Source: Pisolithus tinctorius
Lineage: Eukaryota > Basidiomycota > Agaricomycetes > Boletales > Pisolithaceae
Assembly (NCBI GenBank): GCA_024663395.1
Contig: JANFAH010000075.1
Span: 62,001-126,000 of the forward strand
DNA: 64,000 nt
Direction of reading: 5' to 3'
Positions within the stretch are counted from its first letter, which is position 1; every line of letters begins with the position of its first letter. Both the position numbers and the translations under genes were made by a program. This document shows positions 41,952-53,397 of this stretch, one piece after another. The notes beneath the pieces are model-generated. The model saw only the letters and a program-made list of their open reading frames with translations, searched no databases and had not been told where the DNA came from.

Positions 41952-44099
41952 CTTATGCCTATTCCCTCCACCTTGACCCGCCCTTTCCAACAGATCTCCT
42001 GCGATCTGGTTACCGATCTACCCGTTTCTAACGGCTATGATTCCCTTTTGGTCATGGTAGACCATGGGCTTACAAAGGGGGTAATTTTAACACCAACGAA
42101 GAAAGCCGCCTCCACTGCTGATATCACAGCATTGTTTTTCAAAAAGGTCTACTCCCGCTTTGGGTTGTATGACAAAATTATATCCGACCAAGGCCCTCAG
42201 TTCGCCTCTGCGTTTGCTAAAGAACTCGCTTCCCTTCTGGGATACTCCCTCACCTTGTCGACAGCATATCACCCACAAACTGATGGAGAAACCGAACGTG
42301 TTAATCAAGAAGTAGAGACTTATCTCCGCATCTTCTGCCAGAACGATCCCACCTCATGGGTGAACAACCTCCCTATGGCAGAGTTCGCGCATAATCACCG
42401 CCCCCATTCCGTTACCCACCAATCTCCGTTCTATCTCATGTATGGATATGAACCGAAACCGCTTCCATCCCTAATCATGGAAACCCACCTTCCTGCCGCC
42501 GAGTCTAGACTCGAAGAACTCCGAAAGGCTAGAGAGGAAGCCCTGGCGGCCCATGACCTAGCCAGAAAAACGATGAAAGACCGCTCGTCACGACCCTTCA
42601 CCCCGTTCCAGAAAGGTGATAAGGTCTGGCTAGAAGCTCGAAATTTGAAATGCTCCTATGAAAATAGGAAGCTCGCACCCAAACGAGAAGGACCCTTCAC
42701 TATCTCCGGTGTCCTGTCTCCGATCACATATTGCCTCACGGTTCCCACGCGATGGAAGATCCACAACGTCTTCCACGCTTCCCTCGTATCACCCTATCAC
42801 GAAAATGACGTTCACGGACCGAACTTCCCAGCTCCACCTCCTGACCTTGTCAATGAGGAGGAAGAATACGAAGTTGAGGCGATAGTCGGCCATAAAAGGT
42901 CCAGCCATGGACACGCCTTTTTAATTAAATGGAAAGGTTACCCTTCTTCTGAAAACTCATGGCAGAAAGAGTCACATCTTGAACATGCGGATGATACACT
43001 CTCCACTTATAAGAAACGTTTCCCAAAAGACTTTCCCCCTCAAAAACAACCCACTCGACGTTCCACTCACACTATCAGAAACATTGCCCTCGAAATGCCT
43101 CCTTGTTGCTACACCTACCCTCGTGGACCTTCTCGCCGCCACACCCCATTTGCTCATCGTCAGTGACAACCAGCTTGCGATCAGATGATCACTTCTTACA
43201 GACTCTTCGTCGCCGACCCTGCCATTATCGGCACCGTCTATCACAAATTAGACGAGAACTCCCCTCTCGACCTCGTCTATCATGCCACCATCCAAGCCCT
43301 TCGGCTTGAAGAACTGTCTAGATACGTGAATACCCAAAACCCTTTCCTGTCCCCTGCCCGTGCTATCCTGGGTGAAATCGCCCTCCAGCAGGTTCCCCTG
43401 CTTCTCAAACTCTTTGATGTCCTCGGAGGCGCAGACCTCATTTATAATGTCCGCCAGTATCCAACGTTGATCGCACCTCCCCCTCCTGGGTCTCGAAGAC
43501 CCCCGACTGCTACCTCCCCTCCGGTTTCCTCCGCATCATCCTCCCCTCCGGCGTTGTCACCATCATCTTCCTCTCGATCTTCTCGCTCTCTCAGAAGAGC
43601 TGACCGACCCCGCGCCTGTTGTCTATCAGGCCCTAACCCCCAACCTTGCGAGTCTCATGACTCCCCATCCGAAATGGACCCTGAGACCGCCTTTGGTGTC
43701 TCCCATGCTGAACTCAACTACACGCTAAACATCGTCGAAACTCTTGCACTGTTGCCGCCGACCCCTGTGTTAAACGCTATGACGGAGTTTGATAGACCCC
43801 TTACTCCGTCCGACCCACGCTATCGCCAGATGTGTTATGTTTGCCGCCGTCTCGGCCATATTCGTATCAACTGCGGCCTCTACGAATGCCCGCTTTGCCG
43901 CATCACTCGTCCTGGACACACTCAGGCCCAATGTCCCTCTCTGGCCCCCCGAAGGCCTTTACAAGAAAGAATCGCCACTCCCGGAGTGGTAGACGATCGT
44001 ACCCTGGTCGGGAGCGAGGATGACAATTTATATGACAACAACTTTGATTTTGACGACTCCACCATCAGCAACATGACCAGAGAGCCTTACAGAGAATAG
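41952..44099 (+). pseudogene. pol: Pol of element 2, 3' part (integrase core-chromodomain-zinc knuckle)
   Basis: Resumes after the CTTAT copy of the duplication. Integrase catalytic D near 42004, D in SDQGPQF near 42187 and E in TDGETERVNQE near 42285; chromodomain near 42855-43020. A TGA follows at 43164-43166, then the same frame goes on to TAG 44099 with the C-terminal knuckles CYVCRRLGHIRINC (about 43834) and CPLCRITRPGHTQAQC. Unlike element 1 there is no shift in the C-run region, which shows the original tail was in frame with pol. Confidence 0.93.
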
Positions 44100-44136
44100 T
44101 TGAGGTTGGGGACTTCAACGCTTAGAAAGGGGGTAA

Positions 44137-44589
44137 TGTTACATTTCACCCCTAACTTTTCCTTTTCTGTTGTATGTTTACCTCGTTTGTGATCCATTGG
44201 ACTTACTTTCCTTTTCGAGCCGTCTTCTCTCTGTTCCAACGGCTCCTTACCTCCACCACTAGCGTTACTCGCTCGTTACATGCGTAGGACATATGTCGTC
44301 ATTGTTCAACCGATGGTGTTGTTATCTCATTTACATGCGGACGCCTCATGGTCCATTTTCTTGTAGTATTTAGACTGCTGGCTCAAGTCTTGGAACCCCA
44401 GACTTGAGCTGCTCAATCATACGCAGCGTTCCTTAGAACTTCGCCCTCAGTGTCCCTAACCAGGACCACTCTTACTGGCATTGCCCCAAATCCTCTGTTG
44501 TTTACAGAGGTTACTGCAGCCGTTGCTCAGTAGAAACCATAGACTGCGTCTGAGCTCTCCCTACATCTTGACTTCGGTCGAGCATAACA
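44137..44589 (+). repeat. 3' LTR, element 2
   Basis: TGTTACA...CATAACA, 453 bp, preceded by the tract AGAAAGGGGG. The terminal bases themselves carry CpG transitions (ACG to ACA, GCG to GCA). Confidence 0.95.
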
Positions 44590-44594
44590 ATGGG
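44590..44594. repeat. Right target-site duplication ATGGG, element 2
   Basis: Matches 26366-26370. Confidence 0.95.
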
Positions 44595-46111
44595 GATGAT
44601 ACCTGTACATTGAGTTCATTATGTACACATTGGGATTCCCTCCTGATGACTACAGTGATGGACGCAGACGCATCTTCTGAACAACCCCCGGCACCTTCAT
44701 CCGACAGTAAGCATTCATTGGACCATTCCACCAGGTCAGTAACACTTATTCGTAGTTATAGACACTCGATTCTTGGCTGAAGACATCCGCATTGCACATC
44801 TGCCACTTCTTGAAGATCGGCTGGATGTATTTTCCCATGCAGAAAGGTGCCGACTGCGCCAGCGATTTACGCATCTATATTCCACCTGGATGGGTGAGTG
44901 TCATTTTGTTGAATTCAATGCTTCCAGCCAGTAGATGCGATACAGGCCATTCCCTCTCCGATGGCGAGAAGCGCGAAATGGAGGTACATGGTTTCGTACA
45001 TCCAGGAGCTGATCATGCTGGTAAGAACCTCAGACAATGTTCTATTATCACTTCACTCACACACAGTTTATTGGGCCATTCATCAGCTTAGGCTTACCCA
45101 TCATCCCATCTGGTATCATTTTCCCTTCCACCCAAACGAGTGGTTTGATGCACCAGTCACAGATGCAATGGCACGGATGGCGACAGATTTCGCCTACACG
45201 ATACTATGATGCATGGACCTTCGTGATGAAGGAGAAAGGTCCCTCCATCAACTAGATGATTTGGACGACTTCTATGACCCATTCGCCATGATTGGCCTTC
45301 AGCGATATGCAGCACAACCTCGATACCTGGCCCAGCATTCAGTCATGGACATGATCATCATGTACATGGGGTGCCGCATCGATACCGCCATCCAGCACCT
45401 GGTACAACTGCCAACAATGGCCAAATGGCCAGTCAACTGGTATGGCAATCTCTGCATTGATTTCATGAGTGTTCCGTATTAGTGGATTTGCAAGGCATTG
45501 ACGCACGATTATTCAGAGTACCCTGGACTGTCTCATCCCGATATCAGTCACGCAGAATTGTTATTGGCCCCCACTTCCCACATCGTACATTCTGCATCAC
45601 ATGGGTGGATGGACAGAAGAAACCTTCCACGATACCCTGTTGAAAATTCCTGAATCACAGATGTCTGATATCTGCGCGGACATTATGGAGTTGCTTCCAC
45701 AGTGGACTCCACACCTGCAGGAAGATGGCAGCTTTGTGTTTCCATGGTGGTTGATGGCGGCATCGAACTATGCAAGTGACGCGTGTGTCTTGCGCTCCAA
45801 TGAGGTTCAGCGCATTGCGCAAAAGTATTTCAGGGTCCGAGCTCTGAATTGCAACTCTCATAAGAAGCGGATACTGACAATACGCTTAGGATGTTTGGCC
45901 ATTGGGCAAGTCACCCATCAAGGATCGTCTCCATGGGACATTGGAATCGCATGTGGAGCGCTACAGGAACAACATGCTCCGAGTAGAGGCGCTACTCCCT
46001 GACCTGAACACACAGGTTGAGGAATTATTTGAGCAGTTAACATGCATGGCGCAGATGTTGGGATTATACTCAGACGTTGCTGCATGCAAATTGTGTACTT
46101 ATGTCGACTAG
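44595..46111 (+). pseudogene. KDZ-associated gene B, 3' part
   Basis: Continues gene B downstream of element 2. Pieces that look coding: 44595-44730 (DDTCTLSSLC..., PPAPSSDSKHSLDH), about 44775-44895 (IRIAHLPLLEDRLDVFSHAER), 45077-45480 (several short frames, HQLDDLDDFYDPFAMIGLQ), 45600-45840 (TEETFHDTLLKIPESQMSDI, PWWLMAASNYASDACVLR) and 45891-46111 (VEALLPDLNTQVEELFEQ...). An intron at about 45835-45890 joins the last two; exon borders upstream are uncertain. I do not recognise the family. It is convergent with the TET/JBP gene, 130 bp away. Confidence 0.5.
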
Positions 46112-46244
46112 ACATGATGATCACCCGCTGCACCTGACATGACCGAGATCTATATGCAACGAGCCATGATTTCTGAAGAATGAAGACCCCTCTTATTGAG
46201 AATCGTCTTTCTATATGCGTCAATAAATTAATATGCCTTTGTAT

Positions 46245-47539
46245 TTATGGTTGAACTGCCCGCAAATCCACAGCTATGTCCGATATGTGTGGTCTCTCAC
46301 ATAGCGGGACTTGAACATATTGATGGACATTCTCTCGCATATAATATGCCAGGCATGCCCGATCTCCATCTATCCTGTCGACTTGGTGAACCAATGCCAA
46401 ACCCACAAGTGCAATCACCGTGCCTGGATTATACTGCAACCGTATTCCGAGCTCCAGGACCAAGAAGTCGAGCCGTGGGTAGTTGCCGATGGTCAGCAAG
46501 GTATCCAGCCACACCTTCTGGCCATTCATATCTTTATGTGGGGGTGAAGCGCAATTCACCATCACAGACATGGAACTGTAGACCAAGTTCCACATTGGCA
46601 AGACCACCTCCATATCCTGGTCCTGCCGTGCCACAGCCTTCAATCTGAGTCATGCGATTGCCTCCTGTCCATGCAAGTACATGTTCGGGTGGATGAGCCG
46701 CAGCACACCTGACAGGACAGCATGTAGACCAGCTGTGCACTGCAGCCATTCACGCACCTCCTTCGAACATGATTTTGACTTTAGGACTAGTGATACTTCG
46801 GGATGATGCGTTGGGTTGCTTGGCTGGGGACTGCATTTCAACCTGAACCATGCCCCAATAGTGAATGTCCTACCCCATGCCCTTGTTGAAACCATGTGGG
46901 TGAGAGGTCGATGGTGCCTTTAAGATTTGCGGCGTCGTGAAAGTTTTTCACATCGTGCTGCCATCTGCCCGTTCCATTGGACTTCAAGCTACATTGAAGC
47001 GGAATGCTGAGCATTCCAAGAGAATTCCAAACTTCCGACTGGTCCCCATGTTAGCATCCTAAGCAATCCGAAATTAAGTTGCTCAACCTGATAGGCTTGG
47101 CTGATGGCGTTTGGGAGATACCATAGCAGGATGCCGCCCTCCTTATCGATTAAGACTGTAGGATAGGTAATTTCCGTATAGTTTGAATGGGCCGTGTCGA
47201 TCTTAACATCCTGTTTTATGTCGGCCGTTACTTTTTGAATGTTTTAACCATTTGTCATTCCTCGGATTTTGGGCACTCACCACACTCTCGATATGCTTGT
47301 ATGATGATGGCTAAAATGTGGTCCGCCTCGCAAGCTATTTGCAATGGAATGGTTATTGGCGGGAGGGCACACGGGCCATCCACTATCTCTTCACACAGCC
47401 TGGCCACCATGTACTCACAGACGGAGTCTGTTAGAGCCATTTGCCAATCATTGGAGGCATTGGCGGGTCGTTTCACGGTAGCCATTGTATCGCAGACAAG
47501 AGGCAAATGGCCAGATGGAAATCCCTTACCACCTGCCAT
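46245..47539 (-). pseudogene. TET/JBP-type 2OG-Fe(II) oxygenase (KDZ-1 locus)
   Basis: Minus strand from ATG 47539 (MAGGKGFPSG). A helical N-terminal exon ends near 47272. The second exon, about 47207-47085, has YPTVLIDKEGGILLWYLPN, the conserved entry to the TET/JBP domain in these proteins. Later exons lead to the double-stranded beta-helix: HKD (the iron-binding HxD) near 46527, a YNPGTVIAL strand, then LVHQVDRIDGDRACLAYYMR with the distal His and the 2OG-binding Arg. A TGA at 46652-46650 breaks the last exon upstream of HKD. The family oxidises 5-methyl groups on DNA pyrimidines; fungal members are expanded and linked to KDZ transposons (Iyer and colleagues). The second copy, at 62.2-63.5 kb, aligns motif by motif. 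Confidence 0.8.
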
Positions 47540-47892
47540 TTGATGATTGTTGATCTTTAATATGATCTATGATAGCAATGATGGACCCGTCCATGGTTTG
47601 CAATGACGGCTTGCATTCCCAATGATGAGCCCGCTCACCATCGGTTCTGACAGTTCCACCCTTTGTTTGAAATGCCTGTCAATGGAGCAACGGGCTATCC
47701 ATGACATACTTGAGGAAGCCGGCCATCTGGTTCGATGGATGGACTAACCCATGGACTGGCCCGTTCAGGGATTTTGCTCAGATCGGATATGTCCCCGATC
47801 CATATATGACGGCCTTTGTATCCCTTTAATGGGACCGTTCTTGAGTTGGGACATCATCTGCTATTTACAAGACGGGCCTTCCGATATGACAT

Positions 47893-48361
47893 CAGGAAAA
47901 TAACACTTTACTATTTTTGACTTTTTGTGACTAATGTGACTTTTTGGGAAGGAATCTACTATCATTACCCATGTCCAGCAGGCATGACTGCACTGCTCTT
48001 GCTGATTTTGGTCTTGTTCAAACCACCTAATTCATAGCTTTCAGTAGATACCACATACATTCAAATTGATGGAGGTTCCAAAGAGATATTGTGATTTTTC
48101 TCTCAGACAGTGTGCATCACACCAATGGCTCAATATCTCTGAATTTTCAGACTTTTTCTAGTCTTCTTGGCTTAGATATATCATCACTTAGTTGTCCCAA
48201 TAGATTCTGTTCTCTTTTCCCTCTTCAAAATGCTGAATATGGTCAAAAAAAAAGTACAGATAGTAGGTTCCTTCCCAAAAAGTCACAAATAGTCACAATA
48301 GTCACAAAAAAGTCAAAAAAAGTCACAAAAAGGTCAAAAATAGTCAAGTGTTAATTTCCTG
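47893..48361. mobile_element. MITE with ~85-bp TGAC-rich inverted repeats
   Basis: The left arm CAGGAAAATAACACTT... and the right arm (reverse complement CAGGAAATTAACACTT...) match for about 80 bp, through repeated GTGACTTTTT blocks to GGGAAGGAA(T/C)CTACTAT. AT flanks both ends; a longer duplication is not clear. It has no coding capacity. It sits in a satellite unit. Confidence 0.8.
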
Positions 48362-48642
48362 ATGGATTTGATGGATGGAACACCCCATTGACAGGCCCAT
48401 CCACACATTGGGATCCATTTGATATGTACATGACAAGCCTGCAAATGAGATCTTTAGGATGGGACATCCCATGGATGGGCCCACTCTTGTGTTACCAGAT
48501 CATCTGATATTTACCCGATGGGCCTGCCCACGAGATGTGTTGGACGGATCAACCCATGGACAGGCCTACCAATCGGTTTTGACACCATCCAATATATACC
48601 CAACAGGCCCGCCATTTGTTCCCATGCATGTCGTACCCCCAC

Positions 48643-49356
48643 TGTCAAGTCCGGGCCTACTCCGACCAACTCCGACGCTTAATAAGGTCTAGAGGAGGGT
48701 CCGGAAGCAAGTCCGACACACAGGGACAGAACTCCGACTAGCGGAGTGTCGGCAGGAACGAAGTCCGCCGAGACAAAGGCGGAGCGGAGTGAGGGTGTCG
48801 GGTTTAGCTCGTGCGCTACCCCCTTGCACGATCTCAGCCCTCGTATTTCAGAGGGAGAGTACAGACAGAGAGTCGGAGATAGCTCCGACAGACAGAAGAC
48901 GGAATCAGAGGGAGTAGGAACTAAGTTGATATTCGTACTGAAGAACAGCAGAGTACAGTACATGTTTTTATACTACTACAGAGGTACAGTAACCGGAATC
49001 GGAACTGACATATGGAGACTCATAAGTTTTCAAGTAAAACTTCCTGGACGATGAATGAAGGGTAGACGGAGGACATACGAACGGGTAACACAGAACATCC
49101 AGAAAAGGGAACAGTCCAGGCGCTGGCCCACGCGGTGAGCGCGCTGCGGAGTACCTGACTGCGAAGGTAGTCACATGACCCCTCAGAGAACGGACCGCTC
49201 GGTCCGGTAGGAGAGTAACACAAGTCCGACAACAGTCGGAGCGGAGATGGTTCGTAGACGATAGAAGGTGGGCGGAGTTGGTGCGGAGTGAGCAAATGAC
49301 CGGTGGAAAAGGTTGCGGAGTGAGTAAAGACCTATGATGAACGCGCGGTTATGACA
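48643..49356 (-). repeat. Solo LTR (714 bp), TSD CCCAC
   Basis: TGTCAAG...TATGACA on the plus strand with CCCAC at 48638-48642 and 49357-49361. Read on the minus strand it begins TGTCATAA and ends ACTTGACA like the element 3 LTRs, with a TATAAAAA box near 48965, so it is a solo LTR of a related Gypsy family in reverse. Confidence 0.88.
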
Positions 49357-50839
49357 CCCACTACAGGTTAGTACTCATGTTAAAACATCATCTGGTATAA
49401 ACCCGATGGGCCCGCCCATACGATTTGTTGGATGGAACATCCCATCGATGGGCCCACCCATGTGTTTGACCTTATCCATTGTATACATGACGGGCCTCCC
49501 AATATGCTCTGATGTGTGTTGCACCCATTCCACAGGCCCGTCCTTCGCTTACCCTCTCATCCACCATTGACCCGACGGGCCTGCCCAAACGATTTCTCAG
49601 ATGCATCAGCCCATGGACAGCCCTGTCCATCAGTTGAGACCTAATCATTTATATACATAATGGGCTTTCAATATGCTACCGTTGATGTTGCTCGCCTTCT
49701 ATTGGCCCATCCCTGTCGTACAACATCATCTGCTGTATACCCATCAGGCCTGCCCATAAGATATGTAGGATGGAACGCCCCATGGACAGGGCTGTCAATG
49801 TGTTGATACCACATCCGTTATCTACATCATTGGCCTGCCCACATGTTCCCAATGATGTTGCACCCCTTACAACGGGCCCCCCTCGTGTTACCACATCATT
49901 CCCAACATACCCAACAGGCCTTCCCATATGATTTGTCTGACGGAATACCCCATTCATGGGGCCATCCATAAGTTAAGACATGATTCGTTATACACATGAG
50001 GTGCCTGCCATATATTCATATGGGTGTCAAACCCGTTCTTCGGGCCTGTCCTTTAGTTACCAAATCCTCCGATATGTACCCGACAGGCCTGCCCATCAGA
50101 CTAGTCGCATGGAAGAACCCATTTACGGGCCCGTCCATGGGTCAAGACCCCATCCGATGTACACATGACGGGCCCACTCATATGTTCCCATGAACGCTGC
50201 ACCCTTCCACGGGCCCACCCATGGGTTGCGACCCCATTTGAGATGTACATGATGGTCCTGCGCATCAGATCCATCGGATGTAACATCCAACGGACGGCCC
50301 CATCATTGGGTTGTGACAGCATCCAATATACACCCGACAGGCCTCCCCAATTCATGTGTTGGATCGCACATCCCATAGACAGGCCCTTCCATGCCTTGTG
50401 ATCTAATCCACTATATACATCTTGGGCCTACCCATATGTTTTGATAGATGTCACACCCATTCTACGGGCCCACCCTTGGATGTGACCTCATCTGATATTT
50501 TCCCCATGGGCCTGCCCATGAGATTAGATGACCTTGGACGGGCCTGTCCATGGGTTGCGGTATCATCCGCCATCATAGCATCAGGCCTGCCCATATGTTC
50601 CGACGGGTGCATTATCCCGTTGATGGGCCTGACTATCAGTTTTGATGGGTGCAGCATCTTTTGGACAGGCTGGTCCATGGGTTGTGATGCACGTGCCGTA
50701 TACATGACGGGCCTGCGAATATGTTGAAAAGGATGGAATGTTGCAATATACTTGTCACGGGCCTGCTCATTTGCTGCTGTCACTCTGGGCTTTGGGGCCT
50801 CTCCATATGTTATGACTTAATTAATTTGACGGGCCCGCA

Positions 50840-51649
50840 TCAGGCTCTACGTGAGTAATGGTAATTTGGCGTGCAGACTACCCATGTGTTGTGACTAAGC
50901 TGACTACATGGGGTCGGCATGTTCACTCCAAACAGCCCCATCAGCAAATATGCATGATCTTCCACACACTCTGTCTTCTGGTGAGCTGCCCACGACATGA
51001 TCTGTGCGACACTGAGAGGCTTTGCACCTAGGCCATCTCTCAGAACCTCACGTGGAACTTCTGTAATGTCCTCCAAGACGGCTGCTAGCTGTCATTTGTT
51101 GCCAATGGGCGCCCAGTCCTTGTTGAAGAATTCGAGTTCCCTCGGTGCGATGAGCTCCTGCAGTGTCCAGCCCCACATGAACCATTCTGGGCCGTTGAGC
51201 CCGCAGATAAACATGGGGAAGTCATACAGCCCAGTGGACCGTGGTAACTCGTCAACGTCATTGAGGTATGCGTAGCAGACCTGTGCGTTTTGGTACCACC
51301 GATACATTGAATTAATGGCCTCTGATAATTCCGAACTGCTCTGCTTGTCGATGCAGCAAGTGTCAATCCACAGCCACTCGTGTCCATCCTTCCTCGCTTG
51401 CTCACAGCTCTTGATGATCTTTTGGTAGCCGGTGCGCTGCCTGACCTCTTCCCGCTCACCTTTCTCCATCTTCATCAGCCCCGTCATCTCTTCGTAACTG
51501 ACCTCTGCACCCCAGCGATGTGATAGTATCGCATAACGAGTACCTTTGTCGTCGAGCTCCTTCAGCACTTCACGTTTGGGATTGGTCTGCTCGATGTGCA
51601 TTTCTCGGTCGAGAACAGCTGTCATGCCTAGTAACTTCATCTTCCCCAC
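50840..51649 (-). pseudogene. HET (heterokaryon incompatibility) domain protein, broken
   Basis: ATG 51649 opens a frame with the three HET motifs: ILSHRWG (residues 41-47), LWIDTCCIDK (93-102) and GWTLQELIAP (160-169). The usual arginine before GWTLQE is W here, as CGG to TGG would give. A TGA at 51094-51092 interrupts it; the frame continues to 50840 through SVAQIMSWAAHQKT...DHAYLLMGLFGVNMPT, the second conserved HET-family block. Homology then stops at the satellite border, so the rest of the gene is lost. HET proteins act in non-self recognition and cell death. Confidence 0.85.
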
Positions 51650-53060
51650 AAGTCAACGCAAAGTTCAAAATGTCAACTAGATATCTCACATACTCTGAGC
51701 GCACAGGTTATTTTTCCACGTGGTCAGCTTCGAGTGCACGACGGAAGGCAAATAGAAGACTGATACTGGTTGCTGGTCACAGGTTTTAAGTATGAAGGAG
51801 CACAGCATTACACTTGAGCGCCAGGTTTTGTGGCTATTCGATGGCTATACGAAAAAGTATCCTAATCCCAGTGACGGCAGGCGCTCGATGTCGACAATTA
51901 CACAGCTGAACGTGAGGCAACGAGACACTCTAGGATCTTCTGTGTCCTCGCTGACGGAGCCATTTGCGATCCAAGCATGGGCAGACAAAATGCACACGCA
52001 ATTCTTGTACGCACGCCTGATGTTGGGTGGTACCTAGTAGTACCCTACGAATCTCTTGGTCGACGGTGTACAAATTGTACGTAGCCCAGGAGCAGCGCCC
52101 CGAGTATCCGAGGCTAATGAAAAGCGATATCCGGCGTCGATATCGGCATAGACTACTATGACGGGGAGATCATCTGCGAGAAATAACAGTTGTTAGCTAA
52201 GAGGCATAGTAGTAGGGACTAACATCATTTTCCGAAGGAGACATTATCAATATAAAAAGCTTGACCACTGAAGGGCGGACGTCGATAATGTGACAAAAAA
52301 TCTGTTGGTCTTCAACGACGGCTGGCCCTGTCCAGAATGCAGTGCGTTCAGCGGTATGGTGCCCCGTCGGAAGGTGGATGATAGACTGGCCTACAGGAGA
52401 GACAACAGCTGGTAGAAGTGCCGAAGGGTGGGTCGAAGGAGTGTTGGACCGCTGACGAAGCATCAAGTTTCGAGTACACTAGGGTGTTGAATGATCATGC
52501 CAAGGAGCAACCGGCATGTAATGGACGCATCTGTGAACGCACCGGGAGAGGCCGAGAACTGTGGTAATCTATTGTATACAAGCTTATGGGCGACGTATCG
52601 CTGGTAGTTGGCGTGGAATGTGCGCACCGTCTACACGAAGTGCCTCACATGTCTGGTGGAAGAGAGCCCAGTCTCGTCTTGCGCATGTCGCGCTAAGCTC
52701 TGTCAGTGGTTTGGCTGGGCATGCGATAGCGGCTAACGAGGAAATGTTGACCGGCATGTAGTCATAGCGGCTACTAAGGGAACAGGAAAGGAAAATAACA
52801 TTTGAATTTACGATATGGGGGGGCGGAAGGTGGGCAAAAGGAGAAAACAAGTGAGCGAGGCAGAGTGGGCGAGGCGACGAGCCTACGGGTGATTCGAAGA
52901 AAGAGGTGATGCGAAAGTGTTCAGGCTGCCGACCGTCTACACCGAACTTGACATGTTCAGTGGGGTAGGGCTGTGTAAGGACTCGGTCCGACGCTGTCGA
53001 CCGTTTGTTCAGATGGTGAATTCTCTATGACAGTCTTACTTATCATCTCATTTGTTTCTT
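51650..53060. other. Region without recognised gene
   Basis: Several short frames (51792-52037 +, 52197-52466 -) have no recognisable content. A possible 50-bp intron at 52223-52174 on the minus strand leads straight to a stop. Confidence 0.4.
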
Positions 53061-53115
53061 GATCCTACTTTACCCGTAGCAGTACTCTGACATATTTCGT
53101 GCCTGCTCTCTAACC

Positions 53116-53122
53116 TATAAAA
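53116..53122 (+). promoter_or_regulatory. TATA box, probably in a decayed 5' LTR
   Basis: TATAAAA lies 280 bp before a Gypsy-type gag start. The upstream sequence to about 52.9 kb may be LTR; its edges are not clear. Confidence 0.4.
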
Positions 53123-53397
53123 TGGCCTATGTAGCGTACTGTACGGGGACTCTCTTTTCTACCTCGAATCAAACAGACCTTTCACTCTGGAAACGAGTAG
53201 TATTTAAGAAGAATCCTGGTGTGGTGTCATTGCAAGTCTTATAACTTCGCATCGCCATTACATATTTTTTTCCGGTCCCAAACGGTCAAAAGAAAGCTCG
53301 AACTCTAAACAAACCCCTTCGATACCTTCTCAACCATCCGCAGGCTGATCCCCTGTCGACACTCGAGTAAGTATCTGAAAACACTTAACAAAAAGAA

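Larger units (their letters stand above)
26371..44589 (+). mobile_element. Ty3/Gypsy chromovirus, element 2 (full length, nested host)
   Basis: Two 453-bp LTRs (26371-26823 and 44137-44589) flanked by ATGGG. It contains gag, protease, RT, RNase H, integrase, chromodomain and the zinc-knuckle tail, and is closely related to element 1. It inserted in gene B. Its integrase is split by element 3 (30586-41951). Without the insert it is 6,853 bp (including the 5-bp duplication). Five in-frame TGA codons make it defective. Confidence 0.95.
47560..50830. repeat. GGGCC-rich satellite, 85-bp monomers in a ~170-bp dimer
   Basis: Core (T/C)GGGCC(T/C)GCCCAT recurs every ~85 bp. Type A (ACCCGACGGGCCTGCCCAT) occurs at 49397, 49570, 49739, 49909 and 50078. 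Type B (TACATGACGGGCCTNCC) occurs near 49484, 49652, 49823, 49993 and 50162. From about 50247 the alternation loosens. It is decayed in 47560-47890. Interrupted by a MITE (47893-48361) and a solo LTR (48643-49356). Confidence 0.88.

Noticed and set aside
47893..48361. Tc1/mariner assignment of the MITE
   Set aside because: The flanking dinucleotide is AT on both sides rather than a TA duplication in a clear empty-site context, so the superfamily is left open.
52034..52466. Two-exon minus-strand gene with a 50-bp intron
   Set aside because: Donor, branch point and acceptor look good, but splicing leads to a stop after a few codons and the protein matches nothing.
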